A stretch of DNA of 64,000 nucleotides, from contig OY782765.1 of assembly GCA_963678275.1 (NCBI GenBank), forward strand, positions 2,914,001 through 2,978,000, in the 5' to 3' direction. The DNA is from G963677445 sp963678275. Its GTDB lineage: Bacteria; Bacteroidota; Ignavibacteria; Ignavibacteriales; Melioribacteraceae. The notes beneath the pieces were generated by a model, which was given only the letters and a program-made list of their open reading frames with translations, made no database searches and had not been told where the DNA came from. Below, in pieces: positions 1 through 9,883 of this stretch; the stretch's first letter is position 1, and every line of letters begins with the position of its first letter. A program made the position numbers and the translations under genes.

Positions 1-1177
1 AATATCTTCTGAATCCCGCCGTCAGATTCCAGAAACTGCTTTTGTTTAAGGTGTGTGAAACCTTCAAACTGGCCGAATAGTTATCCTGATCAAATTTTGG
101 ATAAAACTCAGAATTATTTTTTGCGTATGAGTGGATATAAGTCCTTCCGTCACGTGTATTAACATTTGCTCCAAGACGCAATGTAAAATCGCCGATGGAA
201 TGTTTTGTACGTCCGGTAAATCTCCAGACTCCGGCGTCATCATTCGGTTTATTAGTATAACTCTCCCCGGTTGTGGGGAAATCAAGTGTTATCGCGGATG
301 GATTTGAATCGAGGAACCATCCTCTTTCACCACTTAAAAAGAATGTGTGGTCAGCATTGCCCGGAATAATCGGACCACTGAGGTTCATTGAATACAGGTT
401 ATAGCCATAGTCATCTGTAAATTCGGATGATACCACATCAGCGAATATGCTGTATTTCGGTGAACCCGATTTTGTGGTAACGTTGATAATACCTGACTGC
501 GCCTGTCCATATTTTGCTTCGTAACCGCCAACCTGGAAAGCCATCTGCTCAATAGCATTATCACTAACCTGGGCCGCGCTGTTACCTGTAAGGATGTTGT
601 TCTGTGGAACACCATCGATAATATAGAGTACTTCGCTTCCGCGACCGCCTCGTACGTTAATGGCCGCGTTGCCATCAGCGCCGCCGCTTCCTTCCGCGGA
701 AACAACACCAGACTGCAAGGATGCTATTTTGGAAACCCCTTTCACCGGCAGCTTCGCAATCTGTTCGGAGTCGACAACTTTAACTGTGTTTGTTGCTTTC
801 TCCTCAAATAGTTTTTTGTCGGTAACTACAATCTCATCGAGATCGATACCGCTTGTTAGAGATTCATTAAGCTCGAAGGTTACCCCGGCTACTATCCTGA
901 TTCCTTGTATCGTTTTACTGCTGTAACCGACATAACTTATTTTTACATCATATGTTCCTGGTGTGATATTAAGTATATAATACTCACCATTTATGTCGGT
1001 GGCAGCGCCCATATTGCTGTTTACTATAACAATATTGGCTCCGATCAAGGGTTCGCCGGTATCAGCGTCAGTTATCTGTCCTGCCAGTTTACCGGCGCTG
1101 GACTGTGCTGATATAATGGCCGCACTCATCAGGAAGGCAACGGCAATCAGCAATAACTTTTTAATAACCCCTTCCAT
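1..1177 (-). CDS. TonB-dependent receptor (SusC/CirA-like), truncated by the window edge
   Basis: This is the N-terminal 392 residues of an outer-membrane TonB-dependent receptor; the barrel continues beyond base 1. Residues 1-24 form a signal peptide ending in ISAQ. Residues ~30-110 look like a carboxypeptidase-regulatory-like (Ig-fold) domain (GxITDADTGEPLIGANI). A plug domain follows at ~125-225, with INVRGGRGSEVLYIIDGVP typical of SusC-like receptors. Barrel strands start after that. The ATG at 1177 has AGGAGC seven bases upstream. Receptors of this family import oligosaccharides, siderophores or peptides; the substrate cannot be told from this part. The gene lies downstream of, and in the same direction as, the T9SS cargo gene, with a 154-base gap. 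Confidence 0.92.
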   Translation of the reverse strand, partial: MEGVIKKLLLIAVAFLMSAAIISAQSSAGKLAGQITDADTGEPLIGANIVIVNSNMGAATDINGEYYILNITPGTYDVKISYVGYSSKTIQGIRIVAGVTFELNESLTSGIDLDEIVVTDKKLFEEKATNTVKVVDSEQIAKLPVKGVSKIASLQSGVVSAEGSGGADGNAAINVRGGRGSEVLYIIDGVPQNNILTGNSAAQVSDNAIEQMAFQVGGYEAKYGQAQSGIINVTTKSGSPKYSIFADVVSSEFTDDYGYNLYSMNLSGPIIPGNADHTFFLSGERGWFLDSNPSAITLDFPTTGESYTNKPNDDAGVWRFTGRTKHSIGDFTLRLGANVNTRDGRTYIHSYAKNNSEFYPKFDQDNYSASLKVSHTLNKSSFWNLTAGFRRY

Positions 1178-1294
1178 ATAAAGCTCCTATTATTTAATGC
1201 ATAATTATAGTGTTAAATCGATGAAGGATCGAAATCAAGACTTGCAACTCAAATTTTGTCGCCAATTTCTAAAGCCGGAAATGAAATTATTGAC

Positions 1295-1319
1295 AGGGAT
1301 CCCTAAATAAGGGATCCCT
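1295..1319. repeat. Double palindrome between the T9SS gene and the TonB receptor
   Basis: Two copies of AGGGATCCCT, each self-complementary, are separated by AAATA. The whole unit can fold as one 10-bp hairpin. It lies just 3' of the T9SS gene and could end its transcript, but no T-run follows, so I do not call it an intrinsic terminator. It resembles the GATCCC...GGGGATC mini-hairpins of the 39-kb repeat array. Confidence 0.5.
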
Positions 1320-1331
1320 GAGAGAAGAAAT

Positions 1332-3149
1332 TTATTTCATCAACATCATTTTTTTGCTGCTTACAAAATCACCAGCTATTATTTCGTAAACATAAACGCC
1401 CGATGAAAGCTGTGAAGCGTCAAAAGTAACATTATGTGATCCAGCTTCCATTACATCACTAACTAAGTTTGCAACTTCTCTTCCGAGTACATCATATACT
1501 TTCAGTGAAACATTGCTTCTTTCAGCAATTGAGAAACTGATCGATGTTGTCGGGTTGAACGGGTTTGGATAGTTCTGTGACAGCTCAAAATTATAGTCTG
1601 CGTCGATATCGCCATTAACCGCGTTTGTAGGTGAAGCGTCAATGAATATCGGAGCAACATAGCAAACACTCGGATTTAATGCGCCAATAAGACCTGTAGC
1701 ATCCTGTTCGTACCAGTACATAACAAACGCGATATAAGTATCATCACCATTGTCGTGCAGGTAAGGAGCAAGATGAATACCATTATCATTAAGGTCTGGT
1801 GACTGAGTGATATTGAAAGGCTGTGACCATTCGCCATCAAGGCTTCTGAATGCCAAATAAGCGTCACAATATTCTTCGTGCGATTCATGGTGTACCCATG
1901 TGGTAACAAAGAAATCACCATCAGCATTTCTCGCGACAAGATTCTGAGGTCCGCACTGTCCGATTGCCGGGTCTGTAGCGTAACCGCCTGAATCGGGGCC
2001 TTCATACATTGAGTCGTCATCAAGATCTTCAATTACAACTTTTGCGTCCCAGCCGTCATTTCCGTCCTGTATGAATTCAAAAATTGTATTGTAGCCGCGT
2101 TCTGTAACTGTGTCGACATCTTTTGAAAGACCAACGAAAAAGTGAGCGTTTCCATCTTTATCAAGGCAAAAGTCGCCTGCGTAGCTGACAAATCCGTCAC
2201 CTTTTTTCCAGTCCCAGATCTCTTCATATTCTTCGGTTAATGGAATCTGAAGCCAGTCAATCACGTCGAAATCTTCCCATGTAGCGCCATTATCGGTTGA
2301 TTTGGAAACACCTGGTTCCCATCCGCCAACACCAACTTCAGGAGCAAATGTAGCCAATGATCCATGAGCGATCAAACCATCTGAAAAGTCACCGCCGAGT
2401 GTCATTGAACCACTGCCGTATGCTTCTGCGTCCCATGCGCGCGGGTCAATTTTCTCAACTGTTCCATAATCGGCTGTTTTGAATAAACGGACTGAAGAAT
2501 CATCGGCATTGTCTGATGTCCAGTAAATATACTGATGGTCTGTCCAGATTGGTGTGCTTGAATTGTATGTCGGAGGATCAAAATCGATTTCAGCAAGAGC
2601 TGATTCCATGAATCCGAGTGTTACACCCCAGCCGATATATTCGAAGCTTGAGCTGAGCTCAGGCCATGCGAACGGGCCATAGTTTTCTTCAAGATTTGTT
2701 GAAGCTGAAGGATTAAATACAGTCATACTGGGATAACGGGCTGAGATTTGTGAAGTTAGACCATTCTGTACTGAGGTTGAACTTTTCACCCATGTCTGAC
2801 CCAGGTCAGTAGAGTAGTTCCACCAGAGTTCACCTGATCCGAGCGCGTAAGTATTTGCATTACCCCTGTGAACCATTGAAAGAATTCCGCTTGTAGGATC
2901 ATAAGCGAGAGGATTAATGTTAAAGCTTGCAGGGCCAAATGTATTTGACATTGTGTCAACTGCAACCCATGCCTGAGTTGTTACTGATGTATCTTCAATT
3001 GAGAGTGGATTACCGACGAAATCTTTATTGTATTCAAATTGGTCATCCATGAATATCGGAGCTTTTTCTTTAATTGCCTGCTCCTGAGCAATTACCATAC
3101 CCCCGAGAATTAGAAGTGTGAATAAAGTAGTAAATAGATTTTTCAACAT
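1332..3149 (-). CDS. Secreted T9SS cargo protein of unknown function, sialidase/BNR-like fold possible
   Basis: This 605-residue protein has a signal peptide (residues 1-22, ending MVIAQ) and a C-terminal T9SS type A sorting domain from about residue 519, with NYPNPFNP at 526, then VYDVLGREVANLV and a final SSKKMMLMK. It should therefore cross the outer membrane through the type IX system and be released or anchored at the surface. The middle part is rich in W, Y, D and G. Phrases such as STDLGQTWVKSS and KSTDNGATWEDF are the Asp-box (BNR) type seen in sialidase-like beta-propellers. No catalytic residues can be assigned, so hydrolase activity is only a possibility. It appears to be a single-gene unit with its own upstream region. 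Confidence 0.85.
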   Translation of the reverse strand: MLKNLFTTLFTLLILGGMVIAQEQAIKEKAPIFMDDQFEYNKDFVGNPLSIEDTSVTTQAWVAVDTMSNTFGPASFNINPLAYDPTSGILSMVHRGNANTYALGSGELWWNYSTDLGQTWVKSSTSVQNGLTSQISARYPSMTVFNPSASTNLEENYGPFAWPELSSSFEYIGWGVTLGFMESALAEIDFDPPTYNSSTPIWTDHQYIYWTSDNADDSSVRLFKTADYGTVEKIDPRAWDAEAYGSGSMTLGGDFSDGLIAHGSLATFAPEVGVGGWEPGVSKSTDNGATWEDFDVIDWLQIPLTEEYEEIWDWKKGDGFVSYAGDFCLDKDGNAHFFVGLSKDVDTVTERGYNTIFEFIQDGNDGWDAKVVIEDLDDDSMYEGPDSGGYATDPAIGQCGPQNLVARNADGDFFVTTWVHHESHEEYCDAYLAFRSLDGEWSQPFNITQSPDLNDNGIHLAPYLHDNGDDTYIAFVMYWYEQDATGLIGALNPSVCYVAPIFIDASPTNAVNGDIDADYNFELSQNYPNPFNPTTSISFSIAERSNVSLKVYDVLGREVANLVSDVMEAGSHNVTFDASQLSSGVYVYEIIAGDFVSSKKMMLMK

Positions 3150-3510
3150 AATATAACTCCTTGATTTGTTGGAAAGAATAATTAAATGTTCATTTCTGTT
3201 TCAACAAAAAAAAATGGTAAATTATTTTTTATCTCCTTGCAACATCCTGGTCGTTTGAAGCGTCAAAATGTCAAAGAACAAATATCTTCTGCCAAAATAG
3301 CTAATACTGCTATTTTAGTCAAGATACTTATGCTTGAGAGACAAATTATTACCTTTTCTGCAATAGGCTATTAATAAATCATTAAAACTTTCAGAACGAA
3401 AATTTAATTTAACATTAGCTAAAATGATTGTCAAGGTATTAATGATTCTTGTTTAAATCAACCCTCATATTTTTCTGTTTCAAGGCAAATAATTACCATT
3501 GGAAATAAAA
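3150..3510. other. Intergenic region, no gene seen
   Basis: This AT-rich stretch separates the T9SS gene from trxA, both on the minus strand. It should hold the promoter of the T9SS gene. The only open frames are short, lack a ribosome site and resemble no protein family I know. Confidence 0.6.
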
Positions 3511-3531
3511 AGCCCCCGCATGGCGGGGGCT
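3511..3531 (-). terminator. Rho-independent terminator after trxA
   Basis: The arms AGCCCCCGC and GCGGGGGCT pair with a very short loop. On the minus strand the hairpin is followed by a T-run. It closes the long minus-strand gene run that ends with trxA. Confidence 0.9.
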
Positions 3532-3537
3532 TTATTT

Positions 3538-3858
3538 TTAGATCAGTGTAGTAATTTTCTCAACAAATACGTTTTTGCCTACTGCTCCGATAACTGTATC
3601 AGCAACTTCCCCCCCTGTAAAAAAGAGAACAGTTGGTATTGAACGCACACCATATTTTATCGCTGTCTGCTGATTATCATCAACATCAAGTTTTCCGACT
3701 TTAATTTTCCCATCGTATTCCGAGGCCAATTCTTCAACAATTGGCGCAATCATTCTGCAGGGTCCGCACCAGGCAGCCCAGAAATCAATGATCACCGGGA
3801 TATCCGACTTCAGGACCTCTGTTTCAAAGTTGGCGTCTGTTATTGTAATTGGTTTCAT
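3538..3858 (-). CDS. trxA: Thioredoxin
   Basis: This 106-residue protein is a complete single-domain thioredoxin, a cytoplasmic disulfide reductant kept reduced by thioredoxin reductase. The redox site WCGPC lies at residues 30-34 inside DFWAAWCGPCRM, and the cis-proline loop RSIPTV is present near residue 73. There is no signal peptide, so it is the cytoplasmic form. The length is normal for the family. It is the last gene of the minus-strand run, 20 bases after the acyl-CoA dehydrogenase, and is followed at once by a strong terminator. Confidence 0.97.
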   Translation of the reverse strand: MKPITITDANFETEVLKSDIPVIIDFWAAWCGPCRMIAPIVEELASEYDGKIKVGKLDVDDNQQTAIKYGVRSIPTVLFFTGGEVADTVIGAVGKNVFVEKITTLI

Positions 3859-3878
3859 TTCAAACTCCGCTTATTTAA

Positions 3879-5021
3879 TTACATTTTTCCTTTTTTCTTA
3901 ATTATATCTCTTGCTATAATACCTTTCTGAATCTCATTAGTTCCTTCAAATATTTTATTAATTCGTGAATCCCTGTAAAATCGTTCAACAGGCAGCTCGC
4001 GTGAATATCCCATGCCGCCATGCACCTGAACAGCCAGATCCGCGACTTTATCGAGCGATTCGGAACAGTAATATTTAACCATTGCCGACTGGCGTGATAT
4101 TTTTTTCTTTAAATCGTAATCAACCGCGGTTCGGTAGACAATTGATTCCATATTAAAAATCATTATTGTCATTTCAGCCAGCATAAACTGAACAGCCTGG
4201 AATTTCTCAATCGGCTGATCAAATTGTTCTCTTTCGTGCGCGTAGGAAACTGACATTTCCAGCAATTCTTTTGCCGCGCCCAGACAGGCGGCTCCAAGTC
4301 CGAGACGACCGGCGTCAAGAGTTTTCATTGCCAGCAGAAATCCGCGGCCGTCGGTACCGATCATATTTTCTTTGGGAATCCTTACATTATTTAAGGTTAT
4401 CGCGTTCGTTTTACTTCCCCTGATTCCCATTTTTTTCTCTGCAGGTCCTACCTCAAAACCAGGTGTGTCGGTTTCAACTATAAATGCTGTGATTCCTTTT
4501 GGCGTCCGGGCATATAACGATACTATATCGGCAATTTCACCATTGGATATCCATAATTTTTCACCATTGATAACATAATCATCTCCGTCAGGCGCTGCTT
4601 TGGTCTTCAGATTAAAAGCATCCGATCCGGCCTGAGCTTCGGTCAGACAATATGCGGCAATCTTTTCTCCGGCAGCTAACGGAGTAAGATATTTCTGTTT
4701 TTGCTCTTCTGTTCCGCCGATATAAATGGAGTTTGCTCCAATCGACTGGTGTGCTCCGATAAAGGTAGCTGTCGACATGCATCCGCGGGCAATTTCTTCC
4801 TGGGTAATGCAATATCCTACTTCGCCAAATCCTCCCCCGCCATATTCTTCGGGGAATGATACACCAAGAATACCGACTTCACCCAGTTTTTTTATTAAAT
4901 CTTCCGGAAGTCCTTCATTTTCATCAATTTTTGAGGCGATAGGTTTGATTTCATTATTTGTGAAATCACGGACCATATCGCGAAGCATATTTTGTTCTTC
5001 GGTGAAAGAAAATTCAAACAT
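3879..5021 (-). CDS. Acyl-CoA dehydrogenase
   Basis: This 380-residue flavoprotein oxidises acyl-CoA to trans-2-enoyl-CoA and passes electrons to electron-transfer flavoprotein. The family signature segments are in order: CLTEAQAGSDA near residue 130 (FAD/substrate binding), LWISNG near 157, and the C-terminal RFYRDSRINKIFEGTNEIQ, in which Glu359 matches the catalytic base of short/medium-chain enzymes. The length is typical. It lies between the FabI-like reductase (24-base gap) and trxA, so it is probably co-transcribed with both. Chain-length preference cannot be read from the sequence. Confidence 0.95.
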   Translation of the reverse strand: MFEFSFTEEQNMLRDMVRDFTNNEIKPIASKIDENEGLPEDLIKKLGEVGILGVSFPEEYGGGGFGEVGYCITQEEIARGCMSTATFIGAHQSIGANSIYIGGTEEQKQKYLTPLAAGEKIAAYCLTEAQAGSDAFNLKTKAAPDGDDYVINGEKLWISNGEIADIVSLYARTPKGITAFIVETDTPGFEVGPAEKKMGIRGSKTNAITLNNVRIPKENMIGTDGRGFLLAMKTLDAGRLGLGAACLGAAKELLEMSVSYAHEREQFDQPIEKFQAVQFMLAEMTIMIFNMESIVYRTAVDYDLKKKISRQSAMVKYYCSESLDKVADLAVQVHGGMGYSRELPVERFYRDSRINKIFEGTNEIQKGIIARDIIKKKGKM

Positions 5022-5045
5022 ACAATATTTTCCTTGTACTATATT

Positions 5046-5870
5046 TTATTTTATTGTCTGACTAACTTTATCTCCAATATAATTTACTATTGCCTCACCT
5101 CCGTCAACTCCGATTACGTTACCCGATATCCAGTCGGCATTTTCATTACAAAGAAGAACAATCGCTTTCGCGACCTCTTCGGGAGTAGTTAGTTTACCCT
5201 GCGGATTTTTTTCCCTGGCCGAATGAAGCATCAGATCATTTCCCGGAATTTTTCTTAAGGCGGGAGTATCGGTAACACCGGCCATTATCGCGTTGGCTGT
5301 AATCTTCATCGATCCCAGCTCAACCGCGAGCTGACGAATATGTGACTCAAGGGATGCTTTAGCGGCAGACACAGCGCCATAATTGGGAATGACAGTTTGA
5401 GATCCGGCGCTTGTCAGGCCGAATATTCTGCCCCCCCTGGCAAATAAGTCCCGTTGTATCAATCCCTGGGTCCAGTATACCAGTGAATGGGCCATTACAT
5501 CGAGTGTCATTACCATCTGAGGCTGACTAATGCATTCATGAGGTAATTTGGCAATATATGGCTTTAACGTTCCGAAAGCCAGTGAGTGAATTAAAACATT
5601 TATCTGGGGATTTTCTTTTTCTTCGAAAATCTCTTTTATTTCATCAAGTGTGTCATTTCTTTTTATCATGTCAGCGGCATTGATATTATAAAACATCGCT
5701 TCACGTTTTTCGCGATGAATCTTTCTTATAATGCTGTTGACTTTTGGCATCGTGCTCTGACGGTCCAGATGAATACCAACTATATGGTAACCTTCCTTTG
5801 CCAGTTCAACCGCGGCAGCGCCGCCGAAACCGCTCGAAGCGCCCAGTATCAGGGCCCATTTCTCTGCCAT
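5046..5870 (-). CDS. Short-chain dehydrogenase, enoyl-[ACP] reductase (FabI)-like
   Basis: This 274-residue Rossmann-fold protein has an N-terminal nucleotide site (LGASSGFGGAAA, residues ~9-20) and an active-site run YGAVSAAK. The Tyr-x6-Lys spacing is that of FabI enoyl-ACP reductases, rather than the Tyr-x3-Lys of ordinary SDRs. The C-terminal GNVIGVDGGEAI also fits the family. It probably reduces the last double bond in fatty-acid elongation, but a divergent SDR with another substrate is possible. AAGGAAC precedes the ATG. The neighbours (accA, thioesterase, acyl-CoA dehydrogenase) also concern lipid metabolism. Confidence 0.8.
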   Translation of the reverse strand: MAEKWALILGASSGFGGAAAVELAKEGYHIVGIHLDRQSTMPKVNSIIRKIHREKREAMFYNINAADMIKRNDTLDEIKEIFEEKENPQINVLIHSLAFGTLKPYIAKLPHECISQPQMVMTLDVMAHSLVYWTQGLIQRDLFARGGRIFGLTSAGSQTVIPNYGAVSAAKASLESHIRQLAVELGSMKITANAIMAGVTDTPALRKIPGNDLMLHSAREKNPQGKLTTPEEVAKAIVLLCNENADWISGNVIGVDGGEAIVNYIGDKVSQTIK

Positions 5871-5953
5871 AAAGTTCCTTTTTTTTTGGTTTAAATTTTA
5901 TCAGGCGAAAATTTAATAAATATAAGATGCTAAATCAAATTAAGGGTTTCTCT

Positions 5954-8900
5954 CTAATAGCCTCCGGTTTTGGAAAACAGCACCGAATCTTCACCAATAT
6001 TTTCTCTTATTTCTCTTACAAAATCAGGACTGTTTTTAACTTTCTGACTTAAATAAAATTTCCTCGGCTTTCCTCCCCCGTTAACAATTATATCAACAGG
6101 AACATTCCCGCTGTATTTTTCAAAAATCTCACTTAGCTTTTCAACGTTTTTCTCATCATGTTTCCCCTCGGTCAGATAAATCCCTATCCTTTTTGTTAAA
6201 TTCAGTGAAGATTCGGAAAGGGGGAATACTGTATCAACATTCAGCTTTACCGCGTCGCCGCTGCTTTCAAGTGTGCCTCTTGCCAAAATTGTATTTTCTT
6301 CCTCTATATACTCTCCAACTTTGGAAAAAACTTTTGAGAACATCAAACATTCGCATGAACCTGAAAAGTCATCAAGACGGAAAAACGCCATCGTTTTACC
6401 CGATTTATCAATTTTTGTTCTAACAGAGGTTACAACACCGCAGACATCAATTGTCCTGTCAAACTTAAAAGTATCTGAGTCGCCAAGATATATATCCGCG
6501 AAAGACTTATATTCCATTTCAAGCTTGCTCAACGGATGATCCGAAAGATAAAAACCCAGCACCTCTCTCTCCTTCGCGAGTGTTTCTTTCTGACTCCATT
6601 CATCTGTCTCAGGCAAATCCGGCTCGACAATCTGCATTTCTTCCTGCCCGAAAAGGCTGTCCATGGCGCTTTCGGCGGCGTTCGATGCTTTCTGGCCGAA
6701 ACTCAGGGCATCCTCAATAACCTTGAAATTTGCTGCCCGGCGTTTATCAACCGAGTCGAATGCTCCGGCAAGAACCAGGCCTTCCAATGCCCTTTTATTC
6801 ACCTGGCGTGTATCAACTTTTGTGCAGAAATCATAAATGCTTTTATATGGCTCGCCCGAATTTTTATGTATACGCGCTATTTCCTCAACAGCGCTGACTC
6901 CCACATTTTTAATAGCAGACATACCAAATATTATTTCTTCACCCGCGACATCAAAAAATACCGAAGGATTATTAACATCAGGAGGCCTGACCTTTACTTT
7001 TAATTTCCGGCAGTCATCCAGAAGAAGAGCGACCTTATCAGTATCGCCAAATTCGTTAGTCAGGTTCGCGGCCATAAACTCGGCAAGAAAATGAGCTTTG
7101 AGGTAGGCAGTCTGGTAGGCGACAATACTATAAGCCACCGCGTGACTTTTATTAAACCCGTAGTTGGCAAATTTATCGATGGTCGCGTAAATTTCTTCAG
7201 CTACCGCAGTTGGGACATTATTTTTTGCCGCCCCGTCAATAAATTTTTTCTTCTGCTCTTCCATTATATCCAGGAGCTTCTTACCCATCGCACGCCTAAG
7301 AATATCAGCTTCGGCAAGACTCATACCGCCAACTTTATTGGCTATCTGAATAACCTGTTCCTGGTAGACTATAATGCCGTAAGTTTCTTTAAGAATCGGC
7401 TCAAGCAATGGATGAAGATATTCAATCTTCTTCTGTCCATGTTTTCTGGCAATAAAGTCATCGATAAATTCCATGGGTCCCGGTCGGTAAAGAGCGTTCA
7501 TCGCCGAAAGGTCTTTTATGCTTTCAGGACGCAGCCGTTTAAGATATTCCCTCATCGGCGCCGATTCAAACTGAAATACCGCGGTAGTCTGTCCTTTTGA
7601 AAACAATTCATAAGTTTTCGGATCATCCAGGGGTATCTCATCCATATCAGGAACTTCTTTGCCGTTATTTTTAATAAGTGTCAGGGTATCTCTTATAATC
7701 GTTAAGGTTCTGAGACCAAGGAAATCCATTTTAAGCAGACCCGCGTCATCCAGCTCTTTCATATTAAACTGTGTTACAAGGTCCTCTTCACTTGCTCTCG
7801 AAATAGGGACGAAGTCGCTTACAGCTCCCGGAGTAATCACAACACCGGCTGCATGTTTTGAAGCATTTCTGTTCATCCCTTCAAGAATTTTCCCATATCT
7901 GATCAGCTCTTTAATGGAATCATCTTCCGATTCTTTTACCCATTTTAATTCCGGCACTTCATTCAGGGCCTGCTCAATAGAAAAAACCCTGCCGAATTTG
8001 GATGGTATCCACTTGGTGATGCTGTTAACCGTTGGAATAGGTATTTGAAGAACACGGGCTACATCCCTTAACACCGCCTTCGAAGAAAGCCGGTTAAAAG
8101 TTATGATCTGGCAGACAGAATCGGCGCCATATCGATTCTTGGTATATTCTATTACATCCCCGCGCTGATCATCGGCAAAGTCAACGTCAATATCGGGCAT
8201 CGATTTTCTGGCCGGATTCAGGAACCTTTCAAATAGAAGATCATATTCCAGAGGGTCAACATTGGTTATTCGCAGACAATATGCCACCAGGCATCCTGCC
8301 GCGCTGCCGCGTCCGGGTCCTACAGGTATTCCATCCTTTTTGGCCGCATTAATAAAATCCTGGGTAATAAGAAAATATCCCGAGTATCCCATCGATTTTA
8401 TAATACCAAGCTCATAATTAAAACGTTCCTCTATCTCCGGGGTAATATTCTCACCAAATCTGTCTCTTAATCCTTCACGGGCCAGTTCCTCAAAATATTC
8501 ATCCAGGTCCTTCGCCTTCGAATCATCAGGTATTGGAAAATTCGGGTAATGGAACTTTTCAAAAGCCAGTGAAAAATCAATTTTGTCAGCTATTTCAAGT
8601 GTATTTTCAATCGCTCCTTTATAATTACCGAATAATTCTTTCATTTGCTCGGTTGACTTGAAATATACCTGGTCTGTTCCATACCGCAGATTATGATAAT
8701 CCGCCTTCCCTGTTTTATCCCCCAGAAGCAGAAGGATGTTGTGCGCAACGGCATGCTCCTGTTCAATATAATGTATATCATTGGTGGCAACCAGTTTTAT
8801 TCCCAGTTCTTCCGAAAGCTTCGGCATCCCCTCCAGTATCGGTTTTTCCACCTCCAGGCCGTGATCCTGTACCTCCAGATAAAAATCTTCCCCGAATAAT

Positions 8901-9415
8901 TCCTGAAGCAGCAATGCGGTTTCTTTTGCCTTGTTATAATCACCATTTACGAGCGGCACTGATACAGGACCGGCCGGGCATGCCGACGTGCATACGAGTC
9001 CCTCGCTGTATTCGCGCAATACCTCGAGATCAATTCTCGGCTTATAATAAAAACCTTCCGTATGTCCTATGGTGGCAAGCTTAATCAGATTCTGATACCC
9101 TTGCCTGCTTTTGGCAAGCAGGACAAGATGATTATATGCCTTCTTTCTCTGACCTGTTACTTTGTCAATTTTTATTTCCTTATCCTTCCGGCTTCCATCC
9201 ATTACTATATAAGCTTCCATCCCCAGCAAAGGTTTTATGCCTTCCTTGGAAGCTTTTTTGGAAAATTCCGATATGCCGTACATTACCCCGTGGTCGGTCA
9301 GCGCCAGGGCATGCTGATCATATTTTTTCGCCGCTTTTATTAATGAGGCTACAGTGCATGCCGCATCCTGCAGACTATAGTGGGAGTGGTTATGTAAATG
9401 AACAAAATCACCCAT
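5954..9415 (-). CDS. dnaE: DNA polymerase III alpha subunit
   Basis: At 1153 residues this is a full-length DnaE, the replicative polymerase subunit. The N-terminal PHP domain starts with HLHNHSHYS (residues 6-14), followed by ALTDHG. The polymerase active site has PDIDVDF at ~407-413, in which the Asp residues bind the catalytic metals, preceded by GPGRGSAAG. Finger and beta-binding regions follow (MGKK, GFNKSHAVAYS), then a helix-hairpin-helix region and a C-terminal OB domain (IDVCGVVTSVRTK). It lies 12 bases after dut in the same direction, an arrangement that joins two DNA-synthesis functions. Confidence 0.98.
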   Translation of the reverse strand: MGDFVHLHNHSHYSLQDAACTVASLIKAAKKYDQHALALTDHGVMYGISEFSKKASKEGIKPLLGMEAYIVMDGSRKDKEIKIDKVTGQRKKAYNHLVLLAKSRQGYQNLIKLATIGHTEGFYYKPRIDLEVLREYSEGLVCTSACPAGPVSVPLVNGDYNKAKETALLLQELFGEDFYLEVQDHGLEVEKPILEGMPKLSEELGIKLVATNDIHYIEQEHAVAHNILLLLGDKTGKADYHNLRYGTDQVYFKSTEQMKELFGNYKGAIENTLEIADKIDFSLAFEKFHYPNFPIPDDSKAKDLDEYFEELAREGLRDRFGENITPEIEERFNYELGIIKSMGYSGYFLITQDFINAAKKDGIPVGPGRGSAAGCLVAYCLRITNVDPLEYDLLFERFLNPARKSMPDIDVDFADDQRGDVIEYTKNRYGADSVCQIITFNRLSSKAVLRDVARVLQIPIPTVNSITKWIPSKFGRVFSIEQALNEVPELKWVKESEDDSIKELIRYGKILEGMNRNASKHAAGVVITPGAVSDFVPISRASEEDLVTQFNMKELDDAGLLKMDFLGLRTLTIIRDTLTLIKNNGKEVPDMDEIPLDDPKTYELFSKGQTTAVFQFESAPMREYLKRLRPESIKDLSAMNALYRPGPMEFIDDFIARKHGQKKIEYLHPLLEPILKETYGIIVYQEQVIQIANKVGGMSLAEADILRRAMGKKLLDIMEEQKKKFIDGAAKNNVPTAVAEEIYATIDKFANYGFNKSHAVAYSIVAYQTAYLKAHFLAEFMAANLTNEFGDTDKVALLLDDCRKLKVKVRPPDVNNPSVFFDVAGEEIIFGMSAIKNVGVSAVEEIARIHKNSGEPYKSIYDFCTKVDTRQVNKRALEGLVLAGAFDSVDKRRAANFKVIEDALSFGQKASNAAESAMDSLFGQEEMQIVEPDLPETDEWSQKETLAKEREVLGFYLSDHPLSKLEMEYKSFADIYLGDSDTFKFDRTIDVCGVVTSVRTKIDKSGKTMAFFRLDDFSGSCECLMFSKVFSKVGEYIEEENTILARGTLESSGDAVKLNVDTVFPLSESSLNLTKRIGIYLTEGKHDEKNVEKLSEIFEKYSGNVPVDIIVNGGGKPRKFYLSQKVKNSPDFVREIRENIGEDSVLFSKTGGY

Positions 9416-9427
9416 GTTTAAACCTTT

Positions 9428-9883
9428 CTATTTTTTTCCGGTGCTGCCGAATCCCCCCTCCCCTCTGTCGCTTTGCTGAAGGGTATCACTTACCTCAAGT
9501 CCAGCTCTGTAAACTTTCGCCAGCACTATCTGGGCAATCCGGTCACCATTATTAATAACAAAATTTTTATCTGAAAAATTAAAAAGAATAATTTTTATTT
9601 CTCCCCGGTAATCGGCGTCAATAGTACCTGGAGAGTTTAATACTCCTATCCCCTCCTTAATCGCGAGTCCCGATCGGGGGCGCACCTGAATTTCATAGCC
9701 CGGAGGAATTTCCACACTCAGATTCGTCGGGACCAACGCTATCTTTCCCGCCCCTAAAATCATCGCCTCATCCAGGGCGGCCCGTATATCCATACCGGAA
9801 CTGTTTTCGGTTGCATATTCCGGCAGTGGTATGCCGCTGAATTTATCTGTTATACGCTTAATTTTTACTATAATTTTATCCAT
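9428..9883 (-). CDS. dut: dUTP diphosphatase
   Basis: This 151-residue trimeric dUTPase hydrolyses dUTP to dUMP, keeping uracil out of DNA and supplying dTMP synthesis. All five family motifs are visible: SSGMDIRA, RPRSGLAIK, NSPGTIDADYRGEI, GDRIAQIVL and the C-terminal arm GEGGFGSTGK. Its start overlaps the end of the flippase gene by 8 bases, and dnaE begins 12 bases after its stop, so translation is probably coupled. Confidence 0.97.
   Translation of the reverse strand: MDKIIVKIKRITDKFSGIPLPEYATENSSGMDIRAALDEAMILGAGKIALVPTNLSVEIPPGYEIQVRPRSGLAIKEGIGVLNSPGTIDADYRGEIKIILFNFSDKNFVINNGDRIAQIVLAKVYRAGLEVSDTLQQSDRGEGGFGSTGKK

Noticed and set aside
1295..1319. Intrinsic terminator after the first T9SS gene
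   Set aside because: The hairpin is strong but no T-run follows on the minus strand, so I list it only as a palindrome.
3186..3374. Open frame on the plus strand between the T9SS gene and trxA
   Set aside because: It is AT-rich, lacks a ribosome site and known similarity, and occupies the likely promoter region of the T9SS gene.
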